Notes: generated by a model from the sequence alone, not told the origin. Shown: positions 8,726 to 17,345, numbered from the stretch's first letter. The stretch is 64,000 nt of DNA from Bacillota bacterium (GCA_023390555.1 JAEWCQ010000014.1:180635-244634), one strand, 5' to 3'. Numbers and translations are program-made.

Positions 8726-9766
8726 ATGGTGCAATGGGTGATGATAAAAGACTGCAGAGAAGAGGATATTCTGGCAGAGGATATTGTAAATAAAGACGGT
8801 ATGGTAATAGCGAGAAAATACACGATGCTAAATCATTATATCTTAAGTATACTGCGCTATTTTGGTATCGCGAAGATTCGGATTTTCAGTGAAAGAAAAG
8901 ACCCGTGTTCGGAAGAACACCGGTCTTATCTGCATATCCGGGAAGATTATAAAGAGAATATACAGCAAATAAAGAGGATTCTCTGTAATCTGGTTGCGGG
9001 AAGAAATCTGGAGATGGAGCGGATTCATCAGATGATAAAAAACTTTTGCAGTCATATCGAGGAAAGTTATACGATCTTAAAAGTTCTGGGAGAAGAAAAG
9101 CAATATGATGAATATACCTATACGCACAGTCTGAATGTGGCAATCTATGCCATGCTGATCGGCAAATGGATGAAACTGGAACAGGAAGACTTAGAGAAGG
9201 TGGTAATTGCCGGACTGCTGCACGATATCGGAAAAATCCGGGTGCCGTATGAAGTATTGAACAAAAGGGAGAAGCTGTCGAAAGAAGAGTTTGATATCAT
9301 AAAAATGCATTCCGCCTACGGTTACGAGATTCTGAAGAAGCAGAAAGAATTTCCGGAGGATATCTGCAGGGCGGTATTGTTGCATCACGAGCGACTGGAT
9401 AAGTCTGGTTATCCCTACGGTTACGGCGAAGAACAAATTTGTTTATTCGCAAGGATCATAGCGGTTGCTGATGTCTACGATGCCATTACGACCAACCGCG
9501 TATACCGGAATCGAATGACCCCGTTTGAGGCTTTTACTATCTTAAAGACGACAGAAGTAAAGAATCTAGATCCGAATATCGTCAATCTTTTCATGACAAA
9601 TATATCCATTCACTATGTTGGAATGAAGGTATTGCTAAACACAGGAGAAATTGGTAAAATTGTATATATTCCACCGCAGAGTATCTCTGATCCGATCGTG
9701 GATATCAATCACGACTATATAGACTTTTCCAAACGGCGGGATAAAAATATTATAGAAATCGTATAG
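8726..9766 (+). CDS. HD-GYP domain cyclic di-GMP phosphodiesterase
   Basis: The 346-residue protein has an N-terminal helical domain of about 110 residues and a C-terminal HD-GYP domain. Visible metal and signature motifs are YTHSLNVAIYAM, AGLLHDIGKIRVP, KMHSAYGYEIL, LHHERLDKSGYPYG (the GYP motif) and AVADVYDAITTNRVYR. Family members hydrolyse cyclic di-GMP to pGpG or GMP, promoting motility over sessility. It follows cheD by 38 bases with its own GAGGT, so it is probably the last gene of the chemotaxis operon. A short PilZ-like or other effector tail is not evident. Confidence 0.9.
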   Translation: MVQWVMIKDCREEDILAEDIVNKDGMVIARKYTMLNHYILSILRYFGIAKIRIFSERKDPCSEEHRSYLHIREDYKENIQQIKRILCNLVAGRNLEMERIHQMIKNFCSHIEESYTILKVLGEEKQYDEYTYTHSLNVAIYAMLIGKWMKLEQEDLEKVVIAGLLHDIGKIRVPYEVLNKREKLSKEEFDIIKMHSAYGYEILKKQKEFPEDICRAVLLHHERLDKSGYPYGYGEEQICLFARIIAVADVYDAITTNRVYRNRMTPFEAFTILKTTEVKNLDPNIVNLFMTNISIHYVGMKVLLNTGEIGKIVYIPPQSISDPIVDINHDYIDFSKRRDKNIIEIV

Positions 9767-9791
9767 GAAGGGATTCCCATCAAAATATCTG

Positions 9792-9820
9792 TTGACTCAG
9801 ATTTCTTTTTATGATAAAGT
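9792..9820 (+). promoter_or_regulatory. Sigma-A-type promoter of rplS
   Basis: A -35 TTGACT (9792-9797) and a -10 TAAAGT (9815-9820) are separated by 17 bases, with a TG one base upstream of the -10 (extended -10). The roughly 70-base leader before rplS could hold an autoregulatory L19 structure, but I could not fold it convincingly. Confidence 0.65.
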
Positions 9821-9897
9821 TAGTACGTTGTGAATAATTGATGGTCCTCTGTTACGTAGTAGTATTAAGAACATCAGAATAATCAGGAGGTCACAAA

Positions 9898-10251
9898 ATG
9901 AACGCAAGTGAAATCATTAAGAGTATTGAAGTTGAGCAGTTAAAGGCAGAAGCACCAGAATTTCGTGTAGGAGATACCGTTAAGGTATATGCGAAAATCA
10001 AAGAGGGAAACCGTGAAAGAATTCAGGTTTTCGAAGGTGTTGTATTAAAAAAACAGGGCGGAAGCAATCGTGAAACATTTACAGTTCGTAAATTTTCTAA
10101 CGGTGTTGGCGTTGAGAAGACCTGGCCGTTACATTCTCCACACGTAGAAAAAGTAGAAGTTGTTCGTATGGGTAAAGTCAGAAGAGCAAAATTGAACTAC
10201 TTAAGAGGCCGTGTTGGTAAGAAAGCGAAAGTAAAAGAATTAGTAAAATAA
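9898..10251 (+). CDS. rplS: 50S ribosomal protein L19
   Basis: This 117-residue protein matches bacterial L19 over its whole length: FRVGDTVKVYAKIKEGNRER, IQVFEGVVLKKQGG, FTVRKFSNGVGVE and the C-terminal RAKLNYLRGRVGKKAKVKE. L19 sits at the 30S-50S interface. The gene has AGGAGG seven bases before the ATG and codon use biased to highly expressed codons. It opens a housekeeping run that continues with signal peptidase and rbgA after a terminator. Confidence 0.98.
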   Translation: MNASEIIKSIEVEQLKAEAPEFRVGDTVKVYAKIKEGNRERIQVFEGVVLKKQGGSNRETFTVRKFSNGVGVEKTWPLHSPHVEKVEVVRMGKVRRAKLNYLRGRVGKKAKVKELVK

Positions 10252-10260
10252 GAACTGCCT

Positions 10261-10296
10261 GAGGGACATTACGATGAGTATTGTCCCTCTTCTTAT
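10261..10296 (+). terminator. Rho-independent terminator after rplS
   Basis: GAGGGACA and TGTCCCTC form a stem around a 13-base loop, followed by a T-rich but interrupted tract. It may act as a partial terminator, letting some transcription continue into lepB. Confidence 0.7.
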
Positions 10297-10337
10297 CATA
10301 AGAGAAAAAGGGATAGCTTACAGCAGGTGAGGATAAA

Positions 10338-10922
10338 ATGGGAAGACATAAAGTAAATGGATTGAATTTTGGAAAGCAGAGGAAGACGATCAATCTGCCT
10401 CTGGTAAAGGAGATTATTACCTGGACAGTGGAAATTGCGATTGTACTGGTTGTCGCATTTGTACTTGTGTACTTTATCGGCCTTCGGACCGGTGTGGTCG
10501 GACAGTCCATGTCACCAACCCTGGAAAGCGGAGATGAAATACTGGTAAACCGGTTTGTCTATAAGGTATCCCAGCCGAAGGTAGATGATATTATCGTATT
10601 TCTGCCAAACGGCAATGAGAAATCCCATTATTACATAAAGCGTGTGGTCGCAGTGCCGGGAGACAAGGTACAAATCAAAAACGGTACGTTGTATGTGAAC
10701 GGCGAGGAAGTAAAAGATTCGTTTGAAAGTGACAGTATGGAGGATGCCGGACTCGCAGAAGAGGAGATTACCGTGGGTGAGGATGAATACTTTGTTCTCG
10801 GGGATAATCGAAATAACAGTGAAGACAGCCGTTATGCCAATATCGGCAATGTGAAAAAGGAATATATCATAGGAAAGGCATGGTTCATTGTCTCACCGTT
10901 TGAAAAATTAGGATTTTTATAG
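10338..10922 (+). CDS. lepB: Signal peptidase I (first copy)
   Basis: The 194-residue type I signal peptidase is anchored by one membrane helix (about 31-49, VEIAIVLVVAFVLVYFIGL) with the catalytic domain outside. The nucleophile Ser57 lies in GQSMSPTL and the general base Lys101 in YYIKRVVAVPGD. Box E is VLGDNRNNSEDSR. It removes signal peptides from secreted proteins. It is one of two SPase genes bracketing rbgA. AGGTGAGG is found upstream of the ATG. Confidence 0.95.
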   Translation: MGRHKVNGLNFGKQRKTINLPLVKEIITWTVEIAIVLVVAFVLVYFIGLRTGVVGQSMSPTLESGDEILVNRFVYKVSQPKVDDIIVFLPNGNEKSHYYIKRVVAVPGDKVQIKNGTLYVNGEEVKDSFESDSMEDAGLAEEEITVGEDEYFVLGDNRNNSEDSRYANIGNVKKEYIIGKAWFIVSPFEKLGFL

Positions 10923-10952
10923 AAAGAGCACACAGGAAAGAGAGGAAAAAAG

Positions 10953-11822
10953 ATGCAGTTTCAGTGGTACCCCGGTCATATGACCAAGGCAAAACGCCAG
11001 ATGCAGGAAGACATCAAACTCGTAGATCTGGTAATCGAGCTTGTGGATGCGAGAATTCCGCTAAGCAGCCGGAATCCGGATATCGATGAACTGGGAAAAA
11101 ATAAAGCGCGTCTGATTCTTCTGAATAAGGCAGATCTGGCGGATGACAGACAGAATGAAGCATGGATGCACTACTTTGAAAATAAGGGATATTATGTGGT
11201 ACGCCTGGATGCCAGAAACCGCGGCGGAATGAAAGCCGTACAGGCGGTGATTCTGGAATCCTGCAAAGAGAAAATGGAACGTGACAGAAGGCGCGGAATC
11301 AAAAACCGTCCGGTAAGAGCAATGGTGGTCGGCATTCCGAATGTCGGAAAGTCGACGTTTATTAATTCCTTTGCCGGAAAAGCATGTGCGAAGACAGGCA
11401 ACAAGCCAGGTGTCACAAAGGGAAAACAGTGGATACGCCTGAATAAAAATGTGGAATTGCTGGATACACCGGGAATTCTCTGGCCCAAATTTGAAGATCA
11501 GAACGTGGGGTTGAAGCTTGCACTGATTGGTTCCATCAAAGATGAAATACTGAATACGGATGAACTGGCGCTGGAACTGATCAAGATTTTGCTGGAAGAA
11601 TATCCGAAACTGATAGAAAGCCGTTATGAACTGACCGAATTGGAAGATGCCGTAAAGGCATTGGAACAGATTACAATTAACCGCAAATGTGTAAAAAAAG
11701 GGAATGAGCCGGATTACAGCAAGGCAGCTTCCCTCGTCATAGATGAATTCCGTACCGGTAAATTGGGGAAGATCACGTTGGAAAGGCCGGTGCAGTCCGC
11801 CGTGGAGACGGAGAATGAGTAA
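10953..11822 (+). CDS. rbgA: Ribosome biogenesis GTPase RbgA/YlqF
   Basis: The 289-residue circularly permuted GTPase has motif order G4 (LLNKADLAD), G1 (VVGIPNVGKSTFINS), G2/G3 (KPGVTKG; LLDTPGILWP), followed by a C-terminal RNA-binding helical domain. It starts with the conserved QWYPGHMTKAKRQM. RbgA acts late in 50S maturation. The location downstream of rplS and before rnhB matches the Bacillus order. Its stop overlaps the next start by 8 bases. Confidence 0.96.
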   Translation: MQFQWYPGHMTKAKRQMQEDIKLVDLVIELVDARIPLSSRNPDIDELGKNKARLILLNKADLADDRQNEAWMHYFENKGYYVVRLDARNRGGMKAVQAVILESCKEKMERDRRRGIKNRPVRAMVVGIPNVGKSTFINSFAGKACAKTGNKPGVTKGKQWIRLNKNVELLDTPGILWPKFEDQNVGLKLALIGSIKDEILNTDELALELIKILLEEYPKLIESRYELTELEDAVKALEQITINRKCVKKGNEPDYSKAASLVIDEFRTGKLGKITLERPVQSAVETENE

Positions 11823-12381
11823 GACCAAAACAGGATTGACAGGAAAACAGATACTGCGTGAATGTATCAGTCTGATTTTATACATTGGCATTATTCTGCT
11901 TACGGTGTTTTTGATTCTGAATTTTGTAGGGCAGCGTACACATGTGAAGGGTTCTTCCATGGAGCCGACATTCAGCAATGGGGATAATCTCATTGTAGAT
12001 AAAATTTCTTACCGGTTTCGCGACCCACAGCGGTATGACATTATTGTGTTTCCTTATCAGTATGAAAAAAAGAAATATTACATCAAGCGTATCATCGGGC
12101 TTCCGGGTGAGCGCGTGCGCATTGATGAGGCTGGGACCATTTATATTAACGGAACAGCGCTGGAGGAGTCCTATGGACTTGAAGTGATCGAGGACCCGGG
12201 AACTGCCGCACAGGAAATTACACTGGGGGATGATGAATACTTTGTCCTGGGTGACAATCGAAACTACAGCAGTGACAGCCGTTCGCCGGATGTCGGACCG
12301 ATCAAACGGGACTCGATCATCGGAAGGGCATGGCTGAAGATCTACCCGTTTGATGAAATCGGATTTGTGAAACATCAGTAG
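11815..12381 (+). CDS. lepB: Signal peptidase I (second copy)
   Basis: The second type I signal peptidase has 188 residues, with one membrane helix at about 18-38, catalytic Ser48 in KGSSMEPTF, Lys91 in YYIKRIIGLPGE and the box E motif VLGDNRNYSSDSR. I start it at 11815, overlapping the rbgA stop, with GGAGACGGAG upstream; a longer frame from 11743 would add 24 residues inside rbgA without homology. The two SPases are clearly paralogous but differ enough to suggest different substrate ranges. Confidence 0.94.
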   Translation: MSKTKTGLTGKQILRECISLILYIGIILLTVFLILNFVGQRTHVKGSSMEPTFSNGDNLIVDKISYRFRDPQRYDIIVFPYQYEKKKYYIKRIIGLPGERVRIDEAGTIYINGTALEESYGLEVIEDPGTAAQEITLGDDEYFVLGDNRNYSSDSRSPDVGPIKRDSIIGRAWLKIYPFDEIGFVKHQ

Positions 12382-12390
12382 GAGGTACTT

Positions 12391-13149
12391 ATGGAGAAAA
12401 AAATAGGGGAAATAAAGGAAGAATTGAAGGCAGCAGAGGATACGATGCTGCCTTCTTTTATCGCTTGCTACGAAATAGATGAAAGAAGCGGGGTCTGTGC
12501 AGTCGTGTCACAGGCCAGAAAGCGTCTGGAGAAACTGAAACTGGAGCGGGAGCGAATCGAACGGCTGAAAAAATATGAAAGAGAATATGAATCGATGGGG
12601 GCAGTATGCGGAATTGATGAGGTCGGCAGGGGTCCGCTTGCCGGGCCTGTAGTGGCGGGAGCAGTCATCCTTCCAAAGGATTGTGATATTCTGTATATCA
12701 ACGATTCCAAGCAGCTCAGTGCGAAAAAAAGAGAAGAACTCTATGAAATTATCATGGAAAAGGCGGTTGCAACAGGAATCGGCATGGCAAGTCCCCAGAG
12801 AATTGATGAGATCAATATCCTGCAGGCAACTTATGAAGCAATGCGCCAGGCTATTAATAATCTGTCAGTGAGACCCGATATATTATTAAATGATGCAGTT
12901 ACGATTCCGGGAGTTGCCATCCGGCAAGTCCCGATCATAAAGGGCGATGCCAAGAGCGTCTCCATAGGAGCCGCAAGCATCATTGCAAAAGTTACAAGGG
13001 ACAGACTGATGGTGGAATATGATAAGATCATACCGGAATATGATTTTGCATCCAATAAGGGTTATGGTTCAATGGCACATATTGAAGCACTGAAGAAGTA
13101 TGGGCCGACACCGATACATAGAGCCAGCTTTATCAAAAATTTCCAGTAA
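12391..13149 (+). CDS. rnhB: Ribonuclease HII
   Basis: RNase HII cleaves RNA in RNA-DNA hybrids and at single ribonucleotides in DNA. The catalytic DEVGRGPLAGPVVAGAV block (D76, E77) lies after a roughly 70-residue N-terminal helical extension, as in other Bacillota forms. Further motifs are DSKQLSAKKREELYE, SIGAASIIAKVTRDRLM and NKGYGSMAHIEALKKYGP. The length of 252 residues is normal, AGGAGGT precedes the ATG, and it lies 9 bases after the second lepB. Confidence 0.96.
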   Translation: MEKKIGEIKEELKAAEDTMLPSFIACYEIDERSGVCAVVSQARKRLEKLKLERERIERLKKYEREYESMGAVCGIDEVGRGPLAGPVVAGAVILPKDCDILYINDSKQLSAKKREELYEIIMEKAVATGIGMASPQRIDEINILQATYEAMRQAINNLSVRPDILLNDAVTIPGVAIRQVPIIKGDAKSVSIGAASIIAKVTRDRLMVEYDKIIPEYDFASNKGYGSMAHIEALKKYGPTPIHRASFIKNFQ

Positions 13150-13183
13150 ACAGTCTTATAGTCAGGAAAGAAGGAGTGATGAG

Positions 13184-14887
13184 ATGCAGATCTCAGATAT
13201 GCTGGGACAGTATAACCGAAATGCAAGCCAGAATATTTCCGTGGCAGCTCCGACACCGGGCGTACAGCAGCTGGTAGAGGCGGTCAGAGAACTGACCGTT
13301 GGAAACATATTTGAAGGTACGGTCAATGAGATGAAAAAAGGACAGGTGGTTCTGGGTTTGAGCAATGGAGAAACGGTGACTGCAAGGATTGCCGGAAATA
13401 TCTCTCTGGCATTGGGGCAGTCCATGTTTTTTCAGGTAAAATCCAACAACGGTACACAAGTGGAGATCCGTCCTTATGTTGACGGAAATCAGAGCAATCC
13501 GACGCTGTTAAAGGCGTTGGATGCTGCCGGGATTCCGGTCAGCGAACGTACCATCAGCATGGTCAATGCCATGATGGAAGAACAGATGCCCATCAGTAAA
13601 CAGAGTCTGTGGGATATGGCAAGACTGGCTGCAGGCCAGGCGGATGTGGATGTAGCGACGCTTGTACAGATGAAGAAGCTGGATATTCCGGTCACGACCG
13701 GGATGGCAAGTCAGTTTGAAAATTATCGGATGGATCGCGCCGCAATTACGGATCAGATGAATTCGTTTGTGGAAAAACTGCCCGGGGCATTTGCAGATGC
13801 GGCATTGACAGAAGAAGGCGCATGGAATTTAAGCAGTAAGATTCTGGATACGCTGCTTCCGTCGCTGCCGGAATTACAACAGATTCCTGCAGAAACTGTA
13901 ACCGGAGCAAAGATCGCGGAACTTTCGGACGAAGCGGCTGCAAATCCCGCACAGCAGCCCTTCGCAGGACTGTCGGAGACAGCGGAAGCGGGTGAAGACG
14001 GGCAGGCGGTTTTGACTGCTGAGAAAGTGCATGTACAAGCCGATTATCCGGAAAATACCATCGGAAGACTACTGTCGGCATCTCAGCTGTCAGAACTGGA
14101 ACAGCAGCTGAAGGGGTTCCCTCAGGTACTGCATGCGCCCGGACTGTTTCAGGAAGACTCTTTGAATCCCGAGCTTTCGGTCCGCGAATTTCTGGCATCC
14201 ATGCAGCGGGCACTGCAGGGAGAAAACTTTGCGGAGCTGCCATCCATGAAAAAACTATTGTCTTCCGCATCCTTTCAGAAGTTGTTCGAGAATATTGTGG
14301 AACAGACATGGCTTGTGAAGCCGCAGGATCTGGAGACAGAGGACAAGGTGAAGGAACTCTATCAGAAACTGGACCGGCAGATGAATCAGCTGGAGCAGGT
14401 ATTTCGCCAGGCCGGAATGGACGGCACGGATATTGCCCGTGCGGCAGTTGATGTACGCAGCAATATCGAGTTTATGAATCAGATCAACCAGACCTGGCAT
14501 TATGTACAGATTCCATTGAAAATGAGCGGCCAGAAAGCACACGGTGATCTGTATGTTTACAGCAATAAAAAGAACCTGGAGGAACCGGAGGGAGACCTGA
14601 CGGCATTTCTGCATCTGGATATGGAACATCTTGGGTCGACGGATGTATCAGTTAAGATGCATGACAGACAGGTGCATACGGAATTTTATCTGGGAGACGG
14701 CAAATCCAGCCAGGTAATCCAGGAACACATGGATATCCTCCAGGAGCGTCTGGAAAAGAAAGGCTATGCATGTACGGTTCATGTCAATCAGGAAGAGAAA
14801 AAAATAAATTTTGTGGAAGACTTTTTAAAGCAGGACCAGCCGGTGTCCGGCAGGGTACATCGCTATTCTTTTGACGTGAGGGCGTGA
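13184..14887 (+). CDS. FliK-like hook-length-control family protein (YlqG position)
   Basis: The 567-residue protein begins with an OB-like section (IFEGTVNEMKKGQVVLGLSNGETV), a long variable middle, and a C-terminal region (about 455-560) with HYVQIPLKMSG, LHLDMEHLGSTDVSVKM and a final FVEDFLKQD stretch. This resembles the flagellar hook-length control (Flg_hook) domain. In Bacillus subtilis ylqG occupies the same place between rnhB and ylqH. I infer a flagellar or export-related role; the exact function is not established. The start at 13184 is set by AAGGAG nearby rather than the upstream in-frame ATG at 13100 inside rnhB. Confidence 0.7.
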   Translation: MQISDMLGQYNRNASQNISVAAPTPGVQQLVEAVRELTVGNIFEGTVNEMKKGQVVLGLSNGETVTARIAGNISLALGQSMFFQVKSNNGTQVEIRPYVDGNQSNPTLLKALDAAGIPVSERTISMVNAMMEEQMPISKQSLWDMARLAAGQADVDVATLVQMKKLDIPVTTGMASQFENYRMDRAAITDQMNSFVEKLPGAFADAALTEEGAWNLSSKILDTLLPSLPELQQIPAETVTGAKIAELSDEAAANPAQQPFAGLSETAEAGEDGQAVLTAEKVHVQADYPENTIGRLLSASQLSELEQQLKGFPQVLHAPGLFQEDSLNPELSVREFLASMQRALQGENFAELPSMKKLLSSASFQKLFENIVEQTWLVKPQDLETEDKVKELYQKLDRQMNQLEQVFRQAGMDGTDIARAAVDVRSNIEFMNQINQTWHYVQIPLKMSGQKAHGDLYVYSNKKNLEEPEGDLTAFLHLDMEHLGSTDVSVKMHDRQVHTEFYLGDGKSSQVIQEHMDILQERLEKKGYACTVHVNQEEKKINFVEDFLKQDQPVSGRVHRYSFDVRA

Positions 14888-14890
14888 GAG

Positions 14891-15211
14891 ATGGATAAAC
14901 AGGAAAAACCGGAAAAAGAGAATACGGAAAAAGAGAAAACAGGAAAAGAGAAAACGGCAGTCGCGATCGCCTATACACCCGGAGAATCGGCACCGAAGAT
15001 TCTGGCGACCGGCAAAGGATATGTGGCCGATAAGATCATTGAGAAAGCAAAAGAGGAGAACGTTCCTTTTTATAAAGACGGAAAACTGGCGAATACACTC
15101 TCAAGACTGGAAATCGGAGATATGATACCACCTGAACTCTATGAGGTTGTGGCAGAAATACTGGTCTTTGTGGATGATATGGATAAGATACGAAGTAAGC
15201 TTGGCAGATAG
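14891..15211 (+). CDS. FlhB C-terminal-domain homologue (YlqH/FhlB-like)
   Basis: The 106-residue protein opens with a charged Lys/Glu-rich tract (about 1-25) and then matches the cytoplasmic C-terminal domain of FlhB/YscU export switches: AVAIAYTPGESAPKILATG, GYVADKIIEKAKEENVPFY and LEIGDMIPPELYEVVAEIL. It lacks the membrane domain and the NPTH autocleavage motif. It begins 3 bases after the FliK-like gene. Such stand-alone proteins may substitute for the cleaved FlhB tail in flagellar type III export. Context supports a flagellar link. Confidence 0.82.
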   Translation: MDKQEKPEKENTEKEKTGKEKTAVAIAYTPGESAPKILATGKGYVADKIIEKAKEENVPFYKDGKLANTLSRLEIGDMIPPELYEVVAEILVFVDDMDKIRSKLGR

Positions 15212-15231
15212 GACAAAAGCAGGGGATGGGC

Positions 15232-15597
15232 ATGGAAAAGGCAAACAGCCGGGAAACCGGGAGCAGTTATGAAAGAGAGGCGGCAGCCTATCTGGAAGAT
15301 CAAGGCTATCAGATTCTGCAGATGAATTATCGATGCCGCATCGGAGAGATAGACATTATAGCCAGGGATGAGACGTACCTGGTATTTGTGGAAGTGAAGT
15401 ATCGCAGGAATTTTTCCTGCGGCATGCCGCAGGAGGCTGTTGGACTGAGAAAACAGCGGGTGATCTGCAAAGTTGCGGACTACTACCGGATGACACACGG
15501 ATGCACGGAAGCGACGCCATGCCGGTTTGATGTGGTGGCTGTCTGCGGACAGGAACTGCAGCTGTTTCGGAATGCGTTTGACTATATTGGCTGGTAA
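15232..15597 (+). CDS. YraN family endonuclease-like protein (UPF0102)
   Basis: The 121-residue protein has the UPF0102 features GSSYEREAAAYLEDQGYQIL, NYRCRIGEIDIIARD and LVFVEVKYRR, which together form a restriction-endonuclease-like PD-(D/E)xK core (Asp in EIDII, Glu and Lys in VEVK). The cellular role is unsettled. The ATG at 15232 has better spacing from AGGGG than the one at 15226. The gene commonly follows rnhB and ylqH in Bacillota, as here. Confidence 0.9.
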   Translation: MEKANSRETGSSYEREAAAYLEDQGYQILQMNYRCRIGEIDIIARDETYLVFVEVKYRRNFSCGMPQEAVGLRKQRVICKVADYYRMTHGCTEATPCRFDVVAVCGQELQLFRNAFDYIGW

Positions 15598-15667
15598 TGA
15601 GCAGAAAAGAAAGTGAAGGTATGGCTTGAATCATTTAAACTTTAAAATAACGGGAGAGGACACAGAT

Positions 15668-16492
15668 ATGATTCCGGAGATTTTCCGGCTCGAAAGAGAG
15701 CCCGAGATGGTGCTGTTGAAATATCCGGCGCTGGAAAAGACCGGACTGGTAGAGCACTGCTTTACGACAAGACTCGGAGGCGTCAGCGAAGGAATGTATG
15801 CGACGATGAATCTCGGTTTTACGCGAGGTGACAGCCGGAAAGCAGTGGAGGAAAATTACCGGCGTCTTGCAAATGCGATGGAGATTTCCTGTGAGCAGTT
15901 TGTTTTTACCGATCAGACGCACACGACAAATGTACGCGTGGTGACGGGCGCAGACGCAGGGAAAGGACTGGTAAGAGAACGTGATTACACGGATGTGGAC
16001 GGACTGATCACGAATGAACCGGGACTGATGCTTTCCACTTTTTATGCCGACTGTGTACCGCTTTATTTTGTCGATGTTAAGCATAAGGCAATCGGACTCA
16101 GTCATTCCGGATGGCGCGGTACGGTTGCAAGGATGGGAAGAAAAACGATTGAAGCAATGCAGCGGGAATATGGAACAAATCCTTCCGATCTTATCTGTGC
16201 AGTCGGTCCATCCATCTGCCGGGAATGCTACGAGGTGAGCAGCGATGTGGCAGAGGCCTTTGAGGCAGAATTTCAGGAACATGCAACGGAACTGCTGACG
16301 GATTGCGGAAATGGAAAATACCGGCTGGATTTATGGAGTGCAAATAAATGGATTCTGCAGGAGGCCGGTGTAAAACAGGAGAACATCAGCTGCACGAATC
16401 TGTGTACCTGCTGCAACGAAAAACTACTTTTTTCACATCGGGCAACCAACGGGAAAAGAGGAAATCTCGGAGCCTTTCTGTGTATGAAATAA
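15668..16492 (+). CDS. pgeF: Peptidoglycan editing factor PgeF (YfiH/laccase-domain, purine nucleoside phosphorylase)
   Basis: The 274-residue YfiH-family protein shows the metal-site motifs FTDQTHTTNV, YADCVPLYF and LSHSGWRGTVARM plus CAVGPSICRECYEV and the C-terminal CTCCNEKLLFSHR. Family members bind zinc or copper and have purine nucleoside phosphorylase/adenosine deaminase activity; PgeF also limits mis-incorporation of serine in peptidoglycan. The start at 15668 follows GAGAGG. A frame from 15626 would add 14 residues with no homology. Confidence 0.92.
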   Translation: MIPEIFRLEREPEMVLLKYPALEKTGLVEHCFTTRLGGVSEGMYATMNLGFTRGDSRKAVEENYRRLANAMEISCEQFVFTDQTHTTNVRVVTGADAGKGLVRERDYTDVDGLITNEPGLMLSTFYADCVPLYFVDVKHKAIGLSHSGWRGTVARMGRKTIEAMQREYGTNPSDLICAVGPSICRECYEVSSDVAEAFEAEFQEHATELLTDCGNGKYRLDLWSANKWILQEAGVKQENISCTNLCTCCNEKLLFSHRATNGKRGNLGAFLCMK

Positions 16493-16517
16493 TTTTATAA
16501 AAAACAAAATAAAATAC

Positions 16518-16546
16518 TATAGAAAAAAATGGATTTGTGCTATAAT
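16518..16546 (+). promoter_or_regulatory. Extended -10 promoter of the small MCP-like gene
   Basis: TATAAT at 16541-16546 is preceded by TG with one base between (TGCTATAAT), a typical extended -10. The -35 region is poor. It is 38 bases upstream of the ATG at 16585. Confidence 0.65.
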
Positions 16547-16584
16547 GAAATCAGATTATTTTCGTGATACCGAGGAGGATTTTT

Positions 16585-17157
16585 ATGATGCAGTTAAATA
16601 GTGTATTGGATATGGAAACTGTCAAAGTACTTTTTGAGGAGTGGGAAAAATCAACCGGGGTAAAGGCTGTGCTGATAGATTCGGAAGGCACAGTACTTAC
16701 TGGGTCTGGAACTGCTTCGGAAGAAAAGGAAATGGTTCTGGTGGACGGCACCTGCAGTGGTTACCTTGCATCAGCTGCTACGGGCACAGAGGAGACGGCA
16801 AAGGCGGATCTTTCAGGACTGATGCACATTCTGAATCAGATGATTGTATTTGGGGTCGCATCCAGAAAAGAAGAGGACAAGAGTAAGGATATTCACGCGA
16901 TGATCGATCAGGCTTCCGCGGACATTGCAAAGATCAATGACATTACGAGAAACCTGGATAAGATCGAGAAGAATCAGAAGATACTCGCTCTGAATGCTTC
17001 CATTGAAGCGGCGAGAGCCGGAGAAGCAGGGAGAGGATTTGCGATTGTTGCGACAAACGTATCCACACTGGCAACCGATTTTGGAAATAACAATCGTGAG
17101 ATTAAAACGGAACTTGAGAAGCTGAACTCCGCTATGGCGGCAATTGAACGGGCATAA
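16585..17157 (+). CDS. Very small soluble MCP-like signalling protein
   Basis: The 190-residue cytoplasmic protein has no membrane helix. Residues 1-80 contain a small alpha/beta sensor-like part (VLFEEWEKSTGVKAVLIDSEG, then a short turn with a Cys) resembling the start of a PocR/GAF-type domain. Residues 95-190 are a coiled coil with the chemoreceptor tip KILALNASIEAARAGEAGRG and FAIVATNVSTLA. It therefore retains only the CheA/CheW-contacting hairpin. GAGGAGG precedes two adjacent ATGs (16585/16588). It is monocistronic, with its own promoter and terminator. It might modulate receptor arrays or act with CheA outside the membrane. Confidence 0.82.
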   Translation: MMQLNSVLDMETVKVLFEEWEKSTGVKAVLIDSEGTVLTGSGTASEEKEMVLVDGTCSGYLASAATGTEETAKADLSGLMHILNQMIVFGVASRKEEDKSKDIHAMIDQASADIAKINDITRNLDKIEKNQKILALNASIEAARAGEAGRGFAIVATNVSTLATDFGNNNREIKTELEKLNSAMAAIERA

Positions 17158-17191
17158 TAGGAAACTTCTGGGTTATAGTATGTAAAAACAG

Positions 17192-17236
17192 GGCACATGC
17201 CGGTGGTGAATCTTACATCGCATGTGCCTTTTCCAT
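17192..17236 (+). terminator. Terminator after the small MCP-like gene
   Basis: GGCACATGC and GCATGTGCC form a perfect 9-base stem around a 19-base loop, followed by TTTTCC. The short ORF overlapping this site (17197-17385) is not considered a gene. Confidence 0.75.
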
Positions 17237-17345
17237 TCTTTAGGACAGGTCTCGTTACAGAAATGCAGGAAAGTTCAGATTTCCTTCTGGAATATACATT
17301 TGCTCTGCTACAGAAAAATTTAAGAAAATACTTCTCTTATCTTTA

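Noticed and set aside
9821..9890. Possible L19 autoregulatory leader before rplS
   Set aside because: I could not fold a convincing structure by eye; only the promoter is reported.
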